64,000 nt of DNA from Azomonas agilis (GTDB lineage: Bacteria > Pseudomonadota > Gammaproteobacteria > Pseudomonadales > Pseudomonadaceae): positions 186,001-250,000 of the forward strand of contig NZ_VLKG01000005.1 of NCBI RefSeq assembly GCF_007830255.1, read 5' to 3'. Below are positions 8,433-17,217 of the stretch, in pieces. A program made the translations under genes and the position numbers. Every line of letters begins with the position of its first letter. The stretch's first letter is position 1. Under the pieces are notes generated by a model, which was not told the origin of the DNA, ran no database searches, and saw nothing but the letters and a program-made list of their open reading frames with translations.

Positions 8433-10390
8433 AGCGATGGATAGGAATACTCAGCCTGCTGTGGCTCAGCTTTGCCTTCAACGAAGCCGCCGCACAGGAG
8501 CCAGAGCGCTACGAAGTCAACTTCGTGAACACCGAGATCACCGAATTTATCGACAGTGTGTCGCGCATTACCGGCATCACCTTTATTGTCGATCCCAAGG
8601 TGAAGGGGCCGGTAACGGTGCGCAGTGCCGAGCCGGTTACTTCTGATCAACTGTACGGCATTTTCTTGGCGCAGTTGCGGGCGCAGGGCTACGCTGCCGT
8701 AGATTTACCCAACGGCCATGTGAAGATTGTGTCCGACCAAGTGGCCCGTTTAGAGCCAGTGCCGGTGGACGTGGGAGACATTCAGGTTGCGGGAGCCGGT
8801 AGCGATGGCATGGCGACTCGGGTATTCAGTGTGCGCAATGCCGGCAGTGAGCAATTACTCAACGTACTCAAACCCTTGGTCGATCCCCGTGTGGGGGTGG
8901 TCACGCCCTATCCTTCGGCTAATTTGCTGGTGGTCACGGATTGGCGCAGCAATCTAAGCCGCATCAGCGATCTGTTGCGCGAAGTGGATCAGGTCAGCAA
9001 TGAGCCGCTGGAAGTGCTGCCGGTACAGCATGCGCGCGCCAAGGAGCTGGCTCCCTTGGCCAACCAGCTATTAGCCAAAAATCCGGCCACCACACAGGCC
9101 CAAGTGTTGGCCGATCCGCGTACCAATACCCTGCTGGTGCGGGGCAATGCGGAGGCGCGCACTCAGGTGAAGGCCATGCTGCGGCAACTGGATACCCCGC
9201 GTGAACCTTCCGGTAATACTCAGGTGTTTTATCTGCGCCACGCCAATGCCGCCGATGTACTTAAGGTATTACGCGGTTTGGCTCAGGAAAGCCAAGCCCC
9301 CACCGAAAGCGCAGGAGAAAGCACCACGGCAGCCACCAGTCCCGCTCAAGCCTTAGTCACCGCCAACGGAGTGCGCATGGAAGCGGAGGAAGGCACCAAC
9401 GCGCTGATTATGATGGGCCCGGACAATGAGCTAGCCACCTACAAAAATATCATTGAGCGGTTGGACATTCGCCGCGCGCAGGTCATGGTGGAAGCCATCA
9501 TCGCCGAAGTTTCAGAAAACCGTGCCCGCGAGCTGGGGGTGCAGTGGCTGTTTCTGGATCAAAACGGCTCGACGGTGCCGGTGGGTAGTATCAACTTCAC
9601 CAACAGCAGCGGTGGAGCCAGCATTAACTCCTTGGCCGCCGCCGCTCTAAGCGATGACACCAGCGGTCTGGGCGATATTTTATCCGGGATGCAGGGCAGT
9701 ACCTTTGGTATTGGCAATCTAGGCAGCGGGATTAATTTCGTCACCTTGGTGAATGCCATTAAGACGGAAACCGGCTTTAACCTGCTGTCCACGCCGACTC
9801 TATCCACGCTGGATAACGCCGAAGCCTCCATCATGGTGGGGCAGGAAGTCCCCTTTATCACCGGATCGGTCACTCAAGACAACAGCAATCCCTATCAAAC
9901 CATTGAGCGTAAAGAGGTCGGGGTGAAACTGCGGATTCGTCCGCAAATCACCATCGACAACACGGTACGTATGGACATTGTGCAGGAGGTCTCCTCCCTG
10001 ACCGACAGCAGCCTAGCCAGCGATGTGATCACCAACAAACGGGAAATTAAGACCACGGTAATGGTAGAGGACAGCGGCGTGGTGGTGCTGGGCGGTTTAA
10101 TCAGCGATGAGGCCAGCGACAGCGACCAGCGCGTGCCTTGGCTGGGTGACTTGCCGGTGGTGGGACAATTGTTTCGTTCTGCCTCCCGCAGTCAGCTCAA
10201 GCAAAACCTGATGGTGTTTATCCGTCCACGCATCGTGCGCGATCCTCAGAGCTTGGCCCAACTGAGCACGGACAAATATCAGCACCTGAAAAGCCTAAAT
10301 CCGCAACTCCCGGCCATGCCAGAGGGCACTAGTTTGCTCAACTTGTTTCCACCCAGTCGAGCCCGTTTAGGGACACTGGAGCTGCCATGA
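8429..10390 (+). CDS. gspD: Type II secretion outer-membrane secretin GspD
   Basis: GspD forms the outer-membrane channel through which folded proteins leave the periplasm. The 653-residue protein begins MKRWIGILSLLWLS with a signal peptide ending near AAAQ. Then come the N0 domain (VNFVNTEITEFIDSVSRITG), repeated N1-N3 domains (VFSVRNAGSEQLLNVLKPL and VFYLRHANAADVLKVLRGL) and the secretin domain from about residue 340, with VGQEVPFITGS and GVVVLGGLISDE. The region EVNFVN to PVTV is the usual start of mature secretin. ATG 8429 overlaps the gspC stop by four bases. I see no pilotin gene beside it. Confidence 0.96.
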   Translation: MKRWIGILSLLWLSFAFNEAAAQEPERYEVNFVNTEITEFIDSVSRITGITFIVDPKVKGPVTVRSAEPVTSDQLYGIFLAQLRAQGYAAVDLPNGHVKIVSDQVARLEPVPVDVGDIQVAGAGSDGMATRVFSVRNAGSEQLLNVLKPLVDPRVGVVTPYPSANLLVVTDWRSNLSRISDLLREVDQVSNEPLEVLPVQHARAKELAPLANQLLAKNPATTQAQVLADPRTNTLLVRGNAEARTQVKAMLRQLDTPREPSGNTQVFYLRHANAADVLKVLRGLAQESQAPTESAGESTTAATSPAQALVTANGVRMEAEEGTNALIMMGPDNELATYKNIIERLDIRRAQVMVEAIIAEVSENRARELGVQWLFLDQNGSTVPVGSINFTNSSGGASINSLAAAALSDDTSGLGDILSGMQGSTFGIGNLGSGINFVTLVNAIKTETGFNLLSTPTLSTLDNAEASIMVGQEVPFITGSVTQDNSNPYQTIERKEVGVKLRIRPQITIDNTVRMDIVQEVSSLTDSSLASDVITNKREIKTTVMVEDSGVVVLGGLISDEASDSDQRVPWLGDLPVVGQLFRSASRSQLKQNLMVFIRPRIVRDPQSLAQLSTDKYQHLKSLNPQLPAMPEGTSLLNLFPPSRARLGTLELP

Positions 10391-11844
10391 GCCCCATGCT
10401 GCCCTATCGCTTGGCGCGTCAAACCGGCATTTTGGTGACTGAGCAGGAGGAGGGCTTTGTGCTGTCCCTCAGCCCTAACGCCGATTACAGCCAAGTACAG
10501 GAGCTGATTCGGGTGCGAGGCTGGCCACAGCAAACCCACGTATTGGATCAAGCCCAGTTTGCCAGCGAATTGACCCGCCATTATCAAGGTGGCGAGCAGG
10601 CCACCGCCGCTTTAATTGAAGGCATTGCCGACCAAGTAGATTTAGACAGCCTGATGAGCGAGTTGCCGCGCACCGAGGATTTGCTGGAAACCGATCAGGA
10701 AGCCCCGGTGATCCGCCTGATTAATGGGTTGCTGGCCGAGGCGCTGCGCTTGCAGGCTTCGGATATTCACATCGAAACCTTTGAGCAGGCCTTAGTGGTG
10801 CGTCTGCGGGTGGATGGCCATTTGCGCGAAGTGTTGCGCCCGCCGCGTCCTTTGTCGGCCATGCTGGTGTCGCGTATCAAGGTGATGGCGCGGCTGGATA
10901 TTGCGGAAAAACGCCAGCCCCAAGACGGACGCATCAGCCTGCGAGTAGGCAGTCGGGAGATGGATATTCGCGTGTCCACCCTGCCCGGTATGCATGGCGA
11001 GCGGGTGGTGATGCGGGTATTGGATAAGCAAGCCAATCTGCTGGAGCTGGGGCAGTTGGGGTTCCCGCCGCGTTTGGAGCAGGCGTTACGCCAGTGCTTG
11101 CAGCAACCCAATGGCATCCTCCTGAGCACCGGCCCCACGGGTTCGGGTAAAACCACCACTCTGTATGCCAGCCTGAACCTGCTGAATGACGGTAGCCGCA
11201 ATATTTTGACCGTGGAAGATCCGGTGGAATACGCCATTACCGGCATCGGGCAAACGGCGGTGAATCCCAAAGCGGGCCTGACCTTCGCCGGCAGCTTGCG
11301 GGCGATTTTGCGCCAAGATCCGGACGTGATCATGGTAGGGGAAATTCGCGACACGGAAACCGCGCAAATTGCAGTACAAGCCAGCCTCACCGGGCATTTG
11401 GTGCTCTCTACCCTACACACCAACAGCGCGTTGGGCGCGGTAACGCGACTGCGGGATATGGGGATTGAGCCCTTTCTGATTGCCTCCAGCCTGAAAGGGG
11501 TTTTGGCCCAACGGCTGGTGCGGCGCTTATGCCGTTGTGCTCAGTTGCAGCCGGTGCAGCCCGCTGATTTCAGCTTATTGGAAGGTTTGGAGCGGCTGGA
11601 AGTAACGGCCCATCCCGTGGGTTGCCCGGATTGTCAGCACACCGGCTATCAAGGCCGTTTGGGGCTGTATGAGTTTATTGTGTTGGATGAAGGTTTGGTG
11701 AGCCTGCTGTACCAAGGTGCCGATGAGTTAGCCATGAGTGCTTACTTAGCCGATAAGCGCCAAAGCCTCGGCGCTATGGCTCTGGAGGCTTTAAGCCAGC
11801 GCCACACCAGTTTGGCGGAGGTGCTGCGTGCCGTACAGCATTGA
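10387..11844 (+). CDS. gspE: Type II secretion ATPase GspE
   Basis: GspE is the cytosolic hexameric ATPase that powers pseudopilus assembly. The 485-residue protein has an N-terminal GspL-binding domain, then Walker A GPTGSGKTTT (about residue 250), the Asp box VEDPVEY, Walker B DPDVIMVGEIRD and the His box STLHTN. The zinc-binding region has CRC early and GCPDCQHTGYQGR late, consistent with a four-Cys site. The ATG overlaps the gspD stop by four bases. Confidence 0.96.
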   Translation: MSPMLPYRLARQTGILVTEQEEGFVLSLSPNADYSQVQELIRVRGWPQQTHVLDQAQFASELTRHYQGGEQATAALIEGIADQVDLDSLMSELPRTEDLLETDQEAPVIRLINGLLAEALRLQASDIHIETFEQALVVRLRVDGHLREVLRPPRPLSAMLVSRIKVMARLDIAEKRQPQDGRISLRVGSREMDIRVSTLPGMHGERVVMRVLDKQANLLELGQLGFPPRLEQALRQCLQQPNGILLSTGPTGSGKTTTLYASLNLLNDGSRNILTVEDPVEYAITGIGQTAVNPKAGLTFAGSLRAILRQDPDVIMVGEIRDTETAQIAVQASLTGHLVLSTLHTNSALGAVTRLRDMGIEPFLIASSLKGVLAQRLVRRLCRCAQLQPVQPADFSLLEGLERLEVTAHPVGCPDCQHTGYQGRLGLYEFIVLDEGLVSLLYQGADELAMSAYLADKRQSLGAMALEALSQRHTSLAEVLRAVQH

Positions 11845-11860
11845 GCCAGGAGCCTAAGTC

Positions 11861-13060
11861 ATGCCCTGCTACCAATATCAAGCCTTGGATTTACAGGGCC
11901 GCACCCGCAAAGATCAGATTCAGGCTGATAACGAGCGCCAAGCTCGGCAGCGCTTGCGCGAACAGGGTTTATTCGTGCGCCATTTGCGTGAACAAAGCAG
12001 CAATTCATGGGCCGTCCGCCGTCATCAACTTAATCACAGTCAGCGCTGTGAGCTGACCCGACAGCTATCTACCTTGCTGGGGGCGGGTATCTCCTTAGTC
12101 GAGGCACTGAGCACCCTAGAGCGACAGCTCACCGACAGTGCCACCCGCCATCTATTACGCCGTCTAAGCCATAGCTTGGGAGAAGGACATGGCTTGGCCG
12201 AAAGCCTACGCCGCCAAGGCAGCTTTGATGCTCTGTACTGCGCCTTGGTAGAGGCGGGGGAAAAGTCCGGCAAGCTGGCCGCTGTGCTGGAGCGCTTGGC
12301 CGAGTATTTAGAGCAGGTACAACGCCAGCGCCACAAAGCCCGTACCGCACTGATTTATCCCTCATTGTTGCTGCTGGTATCTTTGCTGGTGGTGGTGGGC
12401 TTGATGGTGTTCGTGGTGCCTAAACTCACCGAGCAATTTAACCACGCGGGGCAAAGCCTGCCCCTCATCACCCAAATTTTGATCAGCCTGAGCGATGCTT
12501 TACGCCAGATTTGGCCCTTGCTGCTGGGGCTCATAGTGGCGGTGGCTTTAGTGCGCCACTGGATGTTGGCTCATCCCCATTGGCGCTATCGGCACGACCG
12601 TTTACTGCTGCGCCTGCCGCGTTTGGGGCTGCTGTGCTCGGTGCTGAACAGCGCTCGCTTATCCCGCAGTTTGGCGATTTTGACCGGCAGTGGCGTTCCG
12701 TTGTTGGAAGCCTTGCAGGTCAGCACCGCTTCGGTCAGCAACCAAGCCATTTATCGGGCGTTGCAGCAGGTGCAAATGCAGGTGAAAACCGGCATCAGCT
12801 TGCACCGTGCGTTGGATCACAGCGGCCATTTCCCACCTTTATTGCTGAACATGGTGGCCAGCGGCGAGGCCAGCGGCACCCTGCCCGAAATGCTGGGCCG
12901 GGTGGCGGAGGATCAAGAGCGCGGCTTTGCCCGTCAGGTGGATTTAGCCCTCGCCCTGTTTGAGCCGGTGATGATTCTGGTGATGGGTGCGGTGGTGCTG
13001 TTTATCGTGCTGGCGGTGCTGCTGCCGGTGATGCAACTCAATCAGGGGCTGAATTTTTAA
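11861..13060 (+). CDS. gspF: Type II secretion inner-membrane platform protein GspF
   Basis: GspF is the polytopic core of the inner-membrane platform that GspE turns or moves during assembly. The 399-residue protein has two T2SSF domains (about residues 60-190 and 265-385), each with the E-GE-SG motif (VEAGEKSGKL and VASGEASGTL), and three membrane helices (about 165-190, 215-235 and 365-390). ATG 11861 has AGGAG at 11848-11852. The start lies 16 bases after gspE. Confidence 0.95.
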   Translation: MPCYQYQALDLQGRTRKDQIQADNERQARQRLREQGLFVRHLREQSSNSWAVRRHQLNHSQRCELTRQLSTLLGAGISLVEALSTLERQLTDSATRHLLRRLSHSLGEGHGLAESLRRQGSFDALYCALVEAGEKSGKLAAVLERLAEYLEQVQRQRHKARTALIYPSLLLLVSLLVVVGLMVFVVPKLTEQFNHAGQSLPLITQILISLSDALRQIWPLLLGLIVAVALVRHWMLAHPHWRYRHDRLLLRLPRLGLLCSVLNSARLSRSLAILTGSGVPLLEALQVSTASVSNQAIYRALQQVQMQVKTGISLHRALDHSGHFPPLLLNMVASGEASGTLPEMLGRVAEDQERGFARQVDLALALFEPVMILVMGAVVLFIVLAVLLPVMQLNQGLNF

Positions 13061-13078
13061 CTACAGGAGGTCATAGCA

Positions 13079-13513
13079 ATGCCCGTTCTTCGCTCGACTC
13101 AGCGCGGTTTTACGCTGATGGAAATTATGGTGGTGATTTTTATCATCGGTTTGCTGGTGGCCATCGTCGCTCCTAATGTGCTGGGCAATCAGGATCAGGC
13201 CATGCGCCAAAAAGCCCGTGCCGACATCGCCACCTTAGAACAGGCCTTGGATATGTATCGGCTGGATAACCTGCGCTATCCCACTACCGAACAGGGCTTA
13301 GCCGCCTTGATAACTAAACCTCAGACTGAACCTCTGCCGCGTCAATGGCGGACGGATGGCTATATTCGTCGGTTGCCGGAAGATCCTTGGGGTAATACCT
13401 ATGGCTATCGTTCACCGGGGCAGCAAGGCCGCATCGACCTGTATTCGCTGGGCGCAGATGGCCAAGAAGGGGGTGAGGGTATGGACGCTGACATTGGTAA
13501 TTGGAACCTCTAA
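13079..13513 (+). CDS. gspG: Major pseudopilin GspG
   Basis: GspG polymerises into the periplasmic pseudopilus that pushes substrates through the secretin. The 144-residue preprotein has a type IV leader cleaved after Gly in QRG-FTLMEIMVVIF, with Glu at +5. C-terminal marks are RYPTTEQGLAAL, the LPEDPWGNTYGY calcium-site region and DLYSLGADGQEGGEG. AGGAGG sits about seven bases before the ATG. The leader must be cleaved by a GspO peptidase, which is not in the window. Confidence 0.97.
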   Translation: MPVLRSTQRGFTLMEIMVVIFIIGLLVAIVAPNVLGNQDQAMRQKARADIATLEQALDMYRLDNLRYPTTEQGLAALITKPQTEPLPRQWRTDGYIRRLPEDPWGNTYGYRSPGQQGRIDLYSLGADGQEGGEGMDADIGNWNL

Positions 13514-13516
13514 GCC

Positions 13517-13972
13517 GTGATACGGATGCAGGGGTTTAGCCTGTTGGAGCTGATGCTGGTGCTGGCGCTGTTGGGGTTGATGACCGCCTTAAGCGTGGCG
13601 TGGCTTGGCCCTGCATCCTCTATTGGCTCGGCGTTGGAGCAGCTAGCCGCCCAGAGTCGTCAATTGGCGCAACAGGCGCAACTGTCGGGGCGCATTCTGG
13701 GCTTGCGTTGGACAGGGCAGCATCCGCAGTCGGTACAGTTGAATCTGAACGAAGGCCGCTTAGTCTGGACTCCCTTAGACAGCAGTACCCAAGGATGGGC
13801 CGATTGGCCGCAGGAGTTACGCCCCGACCGCCCTGCTGCCCAAGAACCTTGGGTAATTTTTACCCCCAGCGGTTTAGCGCAGCCGGTGCAAGTGCGTTGG
13901 TCGTGGCCTGAGGGTGGCGAGCGTTGGCACTGGCAAACCAGCACCCGGATACAGGTGCAGCCAGCACCATGA
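13517..13972 (+). CDS. gspH: Minor pseudopilin GspH
   Basis: The 151-residue protein has a type IV leader cleaved at MQG-FSLLELMLVL with Glu at +5, followed by a hydrophobic helix and a small globular domain, as in GspH. It belongs to the minor-pseudopilin set that caps the pseudopilus. The GTG at 13517 and ATG at 13526 are both in frame and only three codons apart. The GTG is listed because it lies closest to gspG, but the choice is open. Confidence 0.85.
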   Translation: MIRMQGFSLLELMLVLALLGLMTALSVAWLGPASSIGSALEQLAAQSRQLAQQAQLSGRILGLRWTGQHPQSVQLNLNEGRLVWTPLDSSTQGWADWPQELRPDRPAAQEPWVIFTPSGLAQPVQVRWSWPEGGERWHWQTSTRIQVQPAP

Positions 13973-14343
13973 AGATGTGTCGGTACAGGGGATTTACCCT
14001 GCTGGAAGTCATGGTCGCCTTATTAATCGCAGCGATCATGGTGGTGTTGGTCAATCAAATCGTGCATCAGCGGATCAACAGCCGTGAGGCCGCGCAGCAA
14101 CATCTGTTGGCCAGTTTCTGTGCGCGGGAATTAAGGGCGCGTTTTGAGGTGGAGGGTTATTGGCCTTCCGCAGGGCCACAGCAAGGCCAGTTGACTCAAG
14201 GCGGGCAGCCGTGTTTCTGGCGTTTGAGTCTGACCGATACCGGCGTAAAGCAGCTCAGACGCGGGGATTTACAGCTGTTTGCCGATGCGCAGGCCAAGCA
14301 ACGCTTGGGGCAGTTTATCTTCTTTATCGGGCGGCGGTCATGA
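13969..14343 (+). CDS. gspI: Minor pseudopilin GspI
   Basis: The 124-residue protein has the leader YRG-FTLLEVMVALLIA with Glu at +5, and a short domain with the AAQQHLLASFCARELRA segment seen in GspI. GspI nucleates the tip complex with GspJ and GspK. ATG 13969 overlaps the gspH stop by four bases; an upstream in-frame start at 13924 would lie within gspH and would place residues before the leader that do not fit. Confidence 0.88.
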   Translation: MKMCRYRGFTLLEVMVALLIAAIMVVLVNQIVHQRINSREAAQQHLLASFCARELRARFEVEGYWPSAGPQQGQLTQGGQPCFWRLSLTDTGVKQLRRGDLQLFADAQAKQRLGQFIFFIGRRS

Positions 14344-14942
14344 GTTTTGCGGTGCCCCATTTAGGCCGTCAGCAACAGGGCTTAACCCTGATGGAGTTGC
14401 TGGTCGCCATCGCCCTGACTCTGGTGTTAAGCCTGCTGATTGCGGCGGTGGTGCAAGGCTGGCAAGAGGCGCGCACCCACTTGGCTCACACCGCCGTGCC
14501 TCCGGTGTTGGAGTTTTGTCTGCTGCTGGAGCAAAGTTTGGATGCCTTAGTCCCTGTGGCCGAATCCAATCGAGCCGATCCTTCTGGTGGTTTGGACTGG
14601 CAGGCTTCCCCTTGGGCCTTGGAGTGGCTGGCTTTGCGGGGTTGGCCGCCTGTAGCGGGAATAACGGCGTTGCAACCTCAGCGTCTGCATTATCAGGTGG
14701 ATACTCAGGCATTGGAGCTCTTAAGTCGTGCTAATCCCTATGCTATACGGGACACCTCTTGGCAGGTGCAAGCGCGGTTGGACTCGGTGGTCTATCCCAG
14801 TCTTCAGTTTTATTACGGCCAGCGTTGGCAAGCGGAAGTGGCTGGACTCAAGGATTTTCCCGTTCAGGGTGTGCGTTTGACGCTACAGCAAGGTGGGTTG
14901 CCCTATGTCTGTACCTTTAGCCTGCCGGATCTACGGCCTTGA
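14340..14942 (+). CDS. gspJ: Minor pseudopilin GspJ
   Basis: The 200-residue protein has the leader QQG-LTLMELLVAIAL with Glu at +5 and a long beta-rich C-terminal domain ending in LPDLRP. Its size and place after gspI fit GspJ of the pseudopilus tip. ATG 14340 overlaps the gspI stop; an in-frame start at 14160 is rejected because it would put 60 residues before the prepilin leader. Confidence 0.87.
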   Translation: MSFAVPHLGRQQQGLTLMELLVAIALTLVLSLLIAAVVQGWQEARTHLAHTAVPPVLEFCLLLEQSLDALVPVAESNRADPSGGLDWQASPWALEWLALRGWPPVAGITALQPQRLHYQVDTQALELLSRANPYAIRDTSWQVQARLDSVVYPSLQFYYGQRWQAEVAGLKDFPVQGVRLTLQQGGLPYVCTFSLPDLRP

Positions 14943-14957
14943 GCGACTGAGGTGAGC

Positions 14958-16103
14958 ATGAAAAAACTCCGGCGTTTTTGGCCCCGTGCGCCACTACCTA
15001 ACCTATTAATGCTGCGTCCCCCGCGTCCGCACAGTGCTGATCTTTGGTATTGGCAACATTGGCATCAAGGGCAATTGCTGGCTCAGGGGCAGGGCTGGCC
15101 GCCAGAGACGTTGCGCAATCTTCAGTGTGCCTTGGTGATACCGGCTCCTTGCTGTGCGCATTTTGAGCTATTGGCTCCCGTGGGATTAAGGCCCCACGAA
15201 TGGCCCCAAGTATTAGAAGATCAGCTCTTACAGGAGCCAGATCAGATACAGATCCTGTGTTTTGGCCATCAGCAACAGCGTTTGCATTTAGCTGTTGTCA
15301 ATCAAGAGCTGCTACAAGACTGGCAACAGGGAATGCAGCAACAGGGTTTGGAGCTGAGTTACCTATGGACGGAATTTTTATTACTGCCTGAACCCACCAA
15401 CGAGCACGACCTGTATTGGTCAACCGAAGGCTATGGCTGTTATCTAATGCAGGATGCTCAGGGCGTTCGGCAGCGTTTGACTTGGCCTGCGGATCAGCCT
15501 TGGCCCCTTGTTTCTGAGCGCCCGATGCAGCGCTTAGACAGCACTGGAATTTTGCCGGAATTGAATGCTGATCGACTCAGCTACTTATTGAGTCGCTCTC
15601 AATCTCGCACTCGGCGGCGCTGGATGATGCCGCGTCCCAGTCGAGCGGTGCAGCGTCTGGCGGCTCTGTGCGCGGGGTTGGGGCTGTGTGCGCTGCTGTT
15701 GGAAGGCTATGCCCTGTATCGTCAAACGCAGGTATGGCGGGCTCAGGTGGTGCAACAGCTAGGCACTGTGGTCTCCAGCCAGCAAGCGCAGCAGCGTTTA
15801 CAACCGCTGCTGCGTTCCCAGCATACCGAGCAGATAACTCAGCAGCTCTTGGCCGAGCTGGAGCGCACTTGGGGGGATTGGTTAAGCCGTCAATCCGAAT
15901 GGCAACTGGTCGAAAGCCGCTTTAACGGTCGTGTATGGCAACTCACTGTGAGCGGATCGCAGCCGCCTACTGCGGAGCTGAGCGCCCGCTGGCAGTCTTT
16001 GGCCAAAGCGCTGGCCGTTAAGTTGGGGGTACAGGTTCAGCCGCAGGAACAGGCCACTCAGGTACGACTGAGCTTCGATTTAGACGGTGCAGGGGGCGCA
16101 TGA
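14958..16103 (+). CDS. gspL: Type II secretion protein GspL
   Basis: GspL connects GspE with the periplasmic GspM and GspC. The 381-residue protein has a cytosolic actin-like domain (about 1-220), a membrane helix (about 232-252, LAALCAGLGLCALLLEGYAL) and a ferredoxin-like periplasmic domain. Sequence identity to known GspL looks low, as is usual, so the call rests on domain layout and position. ATG 14958 has GAGG five bases upstream; GTG 14952 is also in frame. gspK, which normally precedes gspL, is missing here and found at the operon end. Confidence 0.82.
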   Translation: MKKLRRFWPRAPLPNLLMLRPPRPHSADLWYWQHWHQGQLLAQGQGWPPETLRNLQCALVIPAPCCAHFELLAPVGLRPHEWPQVLEDQLLQEPDQIQILCFGHQQQRLHLAVVNQELLQDWQQGMQQQGLELSYLWTEFLLLPEPTNEHDLYWSTEGYGCYLMQDAQGVRQRLTWPADQPWPLVSERPMQRLDSTGILPELNADRLSYLLSRSQSRTRRRWMMPRPSRAVQRLAALCAGLGLCALLLEGYALYRQTQVWRAQVVQQLGTVVSSQQAQQRLQPLLRSQHTEQITQQLLAELERTWGDWLSRQSEWQLVESRFNGRVWQLTVSGSQPPTAELSARWQSLAKALAVKLGVQVQPQEQATQVRLSFDLDGAGGA

Positions 16104-16546
16104 TGAATCTGGCAGCTTGGCAGCGCTGGTGTAGCAAAATGCAGGAGCTCCCCCCGATGCGGCGACGATTGCTCTGGGCCGGTTGGGGTGTCATTGGGCT
16201 GATGGTGCTGTGGCTGCTACTGCGTCCTGTGTGGAGTTTTTGGCAGGAGTCTCAGCAGTGGCAGCGTTTAGCTGCTCAAGTGGCCCAAGTACCGCGCCCA
16301 CAACCCATGACTCAAGGACAATGGCACAGTCTGCTGCAAAACCATCAGGCTTTACTCACGGATATTCAGCAGCAAGGCGCGCAATGGCGGGTGTTGGGGC
16401 AGGTGGGGCAAGTGGTTCACATGCAGCGCTTGTTGCACAGCATTCAGCAGCAGGGGTGGCAAGCCCGTGAGTGGGTAATACGCCGCAGTGACGGGGAAAA
16501 GCTGGATTTTGAACTGCAACTGGCCCCTCTGGGAGTGCAGCCATGA
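16100..16546 (+). CDS. gspM: Type II secretion protein GspM
   Basis: The 148-residue protein has a short cytosolic start, one membrane helix (about residues 28-46, GWGVIGLMVLWLLL) and a small periplasmic domain rich in Gln and Trp. Length and position between gspL and gspN fit GspM, which dimerises with GspL in the platform. The start ATGATG overlaps the gspL stop by four bases; either ATG could be used. Confidence 0.8.
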   Translation: MMNLAAWQRWCSKMQELPPMRRRLLWAGWGVIGLMVLWLLLRPVWSFWQESQQWQRLAAQVAQVPRPQPMTQGQWHSLLQNHQALLTDIQQQGAQWRVLGQVGQVVHMQRLLHSIQQQGWQAREWVIRRSDGEKLDFELQLAPLGVQP

Positions 16547-17217
16547 AGATCGCAGGTCTGTGCTGCATAGCGCTGTTGGTCTTTCTAGGGCACCTGATCC
16601 CTAACAGTCCTGCTCATTTTTGGTTGGAGTGTTTCACTTGGCCCAAGGATTGGCAGCCAGTGGGCGTGACAGGTCGTTTGGTACAAGGGCGTATTGAGCA
16701 ACTGGGTTGGTTGGGGCCTGTGACTTGGGATACGAACTTATGGCCTCCGCGTCTCAGTATGGAAGCGGGGCTTCAGCAACAAAACTGGCAGGTGCAGTTA
16801 GAGGGCTGGCCTTGGCAGTGGCAAGCCCGCGTGTGGCCAACCCATAAGCAGCCTACCCCCCAAACAGCGGTGCATTTGGAAGGGGATTGGCACGGCCAAG
16901 TGCAGATTCAAGGACAGGGTTTAGTCTGCCAAAGCGCTAGCGGTCAGATTCAAGGCCAGTGGTTACAACTGGTCAGCCCTTGGAGCATGCCGCTTGGTCA
17001 GGCGCAGATCAGCCTGCTGTGTGCCAAGGAGCCCCAACTGAAACTCAGTGTGCAGCAGCCGGAGAGCCATCAATTGAACATGGAGGCCTATCCGTATGCC
17101 CAGCGCAGCCATTGGCAAGGACAATTAGCCTCCGGCAGCGAATGGGTGCCTATCTTGCGCCAATTGGGTTGGTTAGGCGCGGATGAACACCGTTTTGAGC
17201 GGAATCTATCTTGGTAA
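16543..17217 (+). CDS. gspN: Type II secretion protein GspN
   Basis: The 224-residue protein has an N-terminal hydrophobic segment (about 4-20) and a Trp- and Gln-rich periplasmic domain with HLEGDWHGQVQIQGQGL, consistent with GspN, an accessory platform protein absent from some systems. The ATG overlaps the gspM stop by four bases. The family is weakly conserved, so position carries much of the call. Confidence 0.75.
   Translation: MKIAGLCCIALLVFLGHLIPNSPAHFWLECFTWPKDWQPVGVTGRLVQGRIEQLGWLGPVTWDTNLWPPRLSMEAGLQQQNWQVQLEGWPWQWQARVWPTHKQPTPQTAVHLEGDWHGQVQIQGQGLVCQSASGQIQGQWLQLVSPWSMPLGQAQISLLCAKEPQLKLSVQQPESHQLNMEAYPYAQRSHWQGQLASGSEWVPILRQLGWLGADEHRFERNLSW

Noticed and set aside
8087-8650. 187-codon minus-strand frame across gspC-gspD
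   Set aside because: It crosses two overlapping genes of a secure operon and has no recognisable domain.
10767-11423. 218-codon minus-strand frame opposite gspE
   Set aside because: It is rich in Arg, Ser and Cys in the pattern of a reverse-complement frame and has no start support; gspE is certain.
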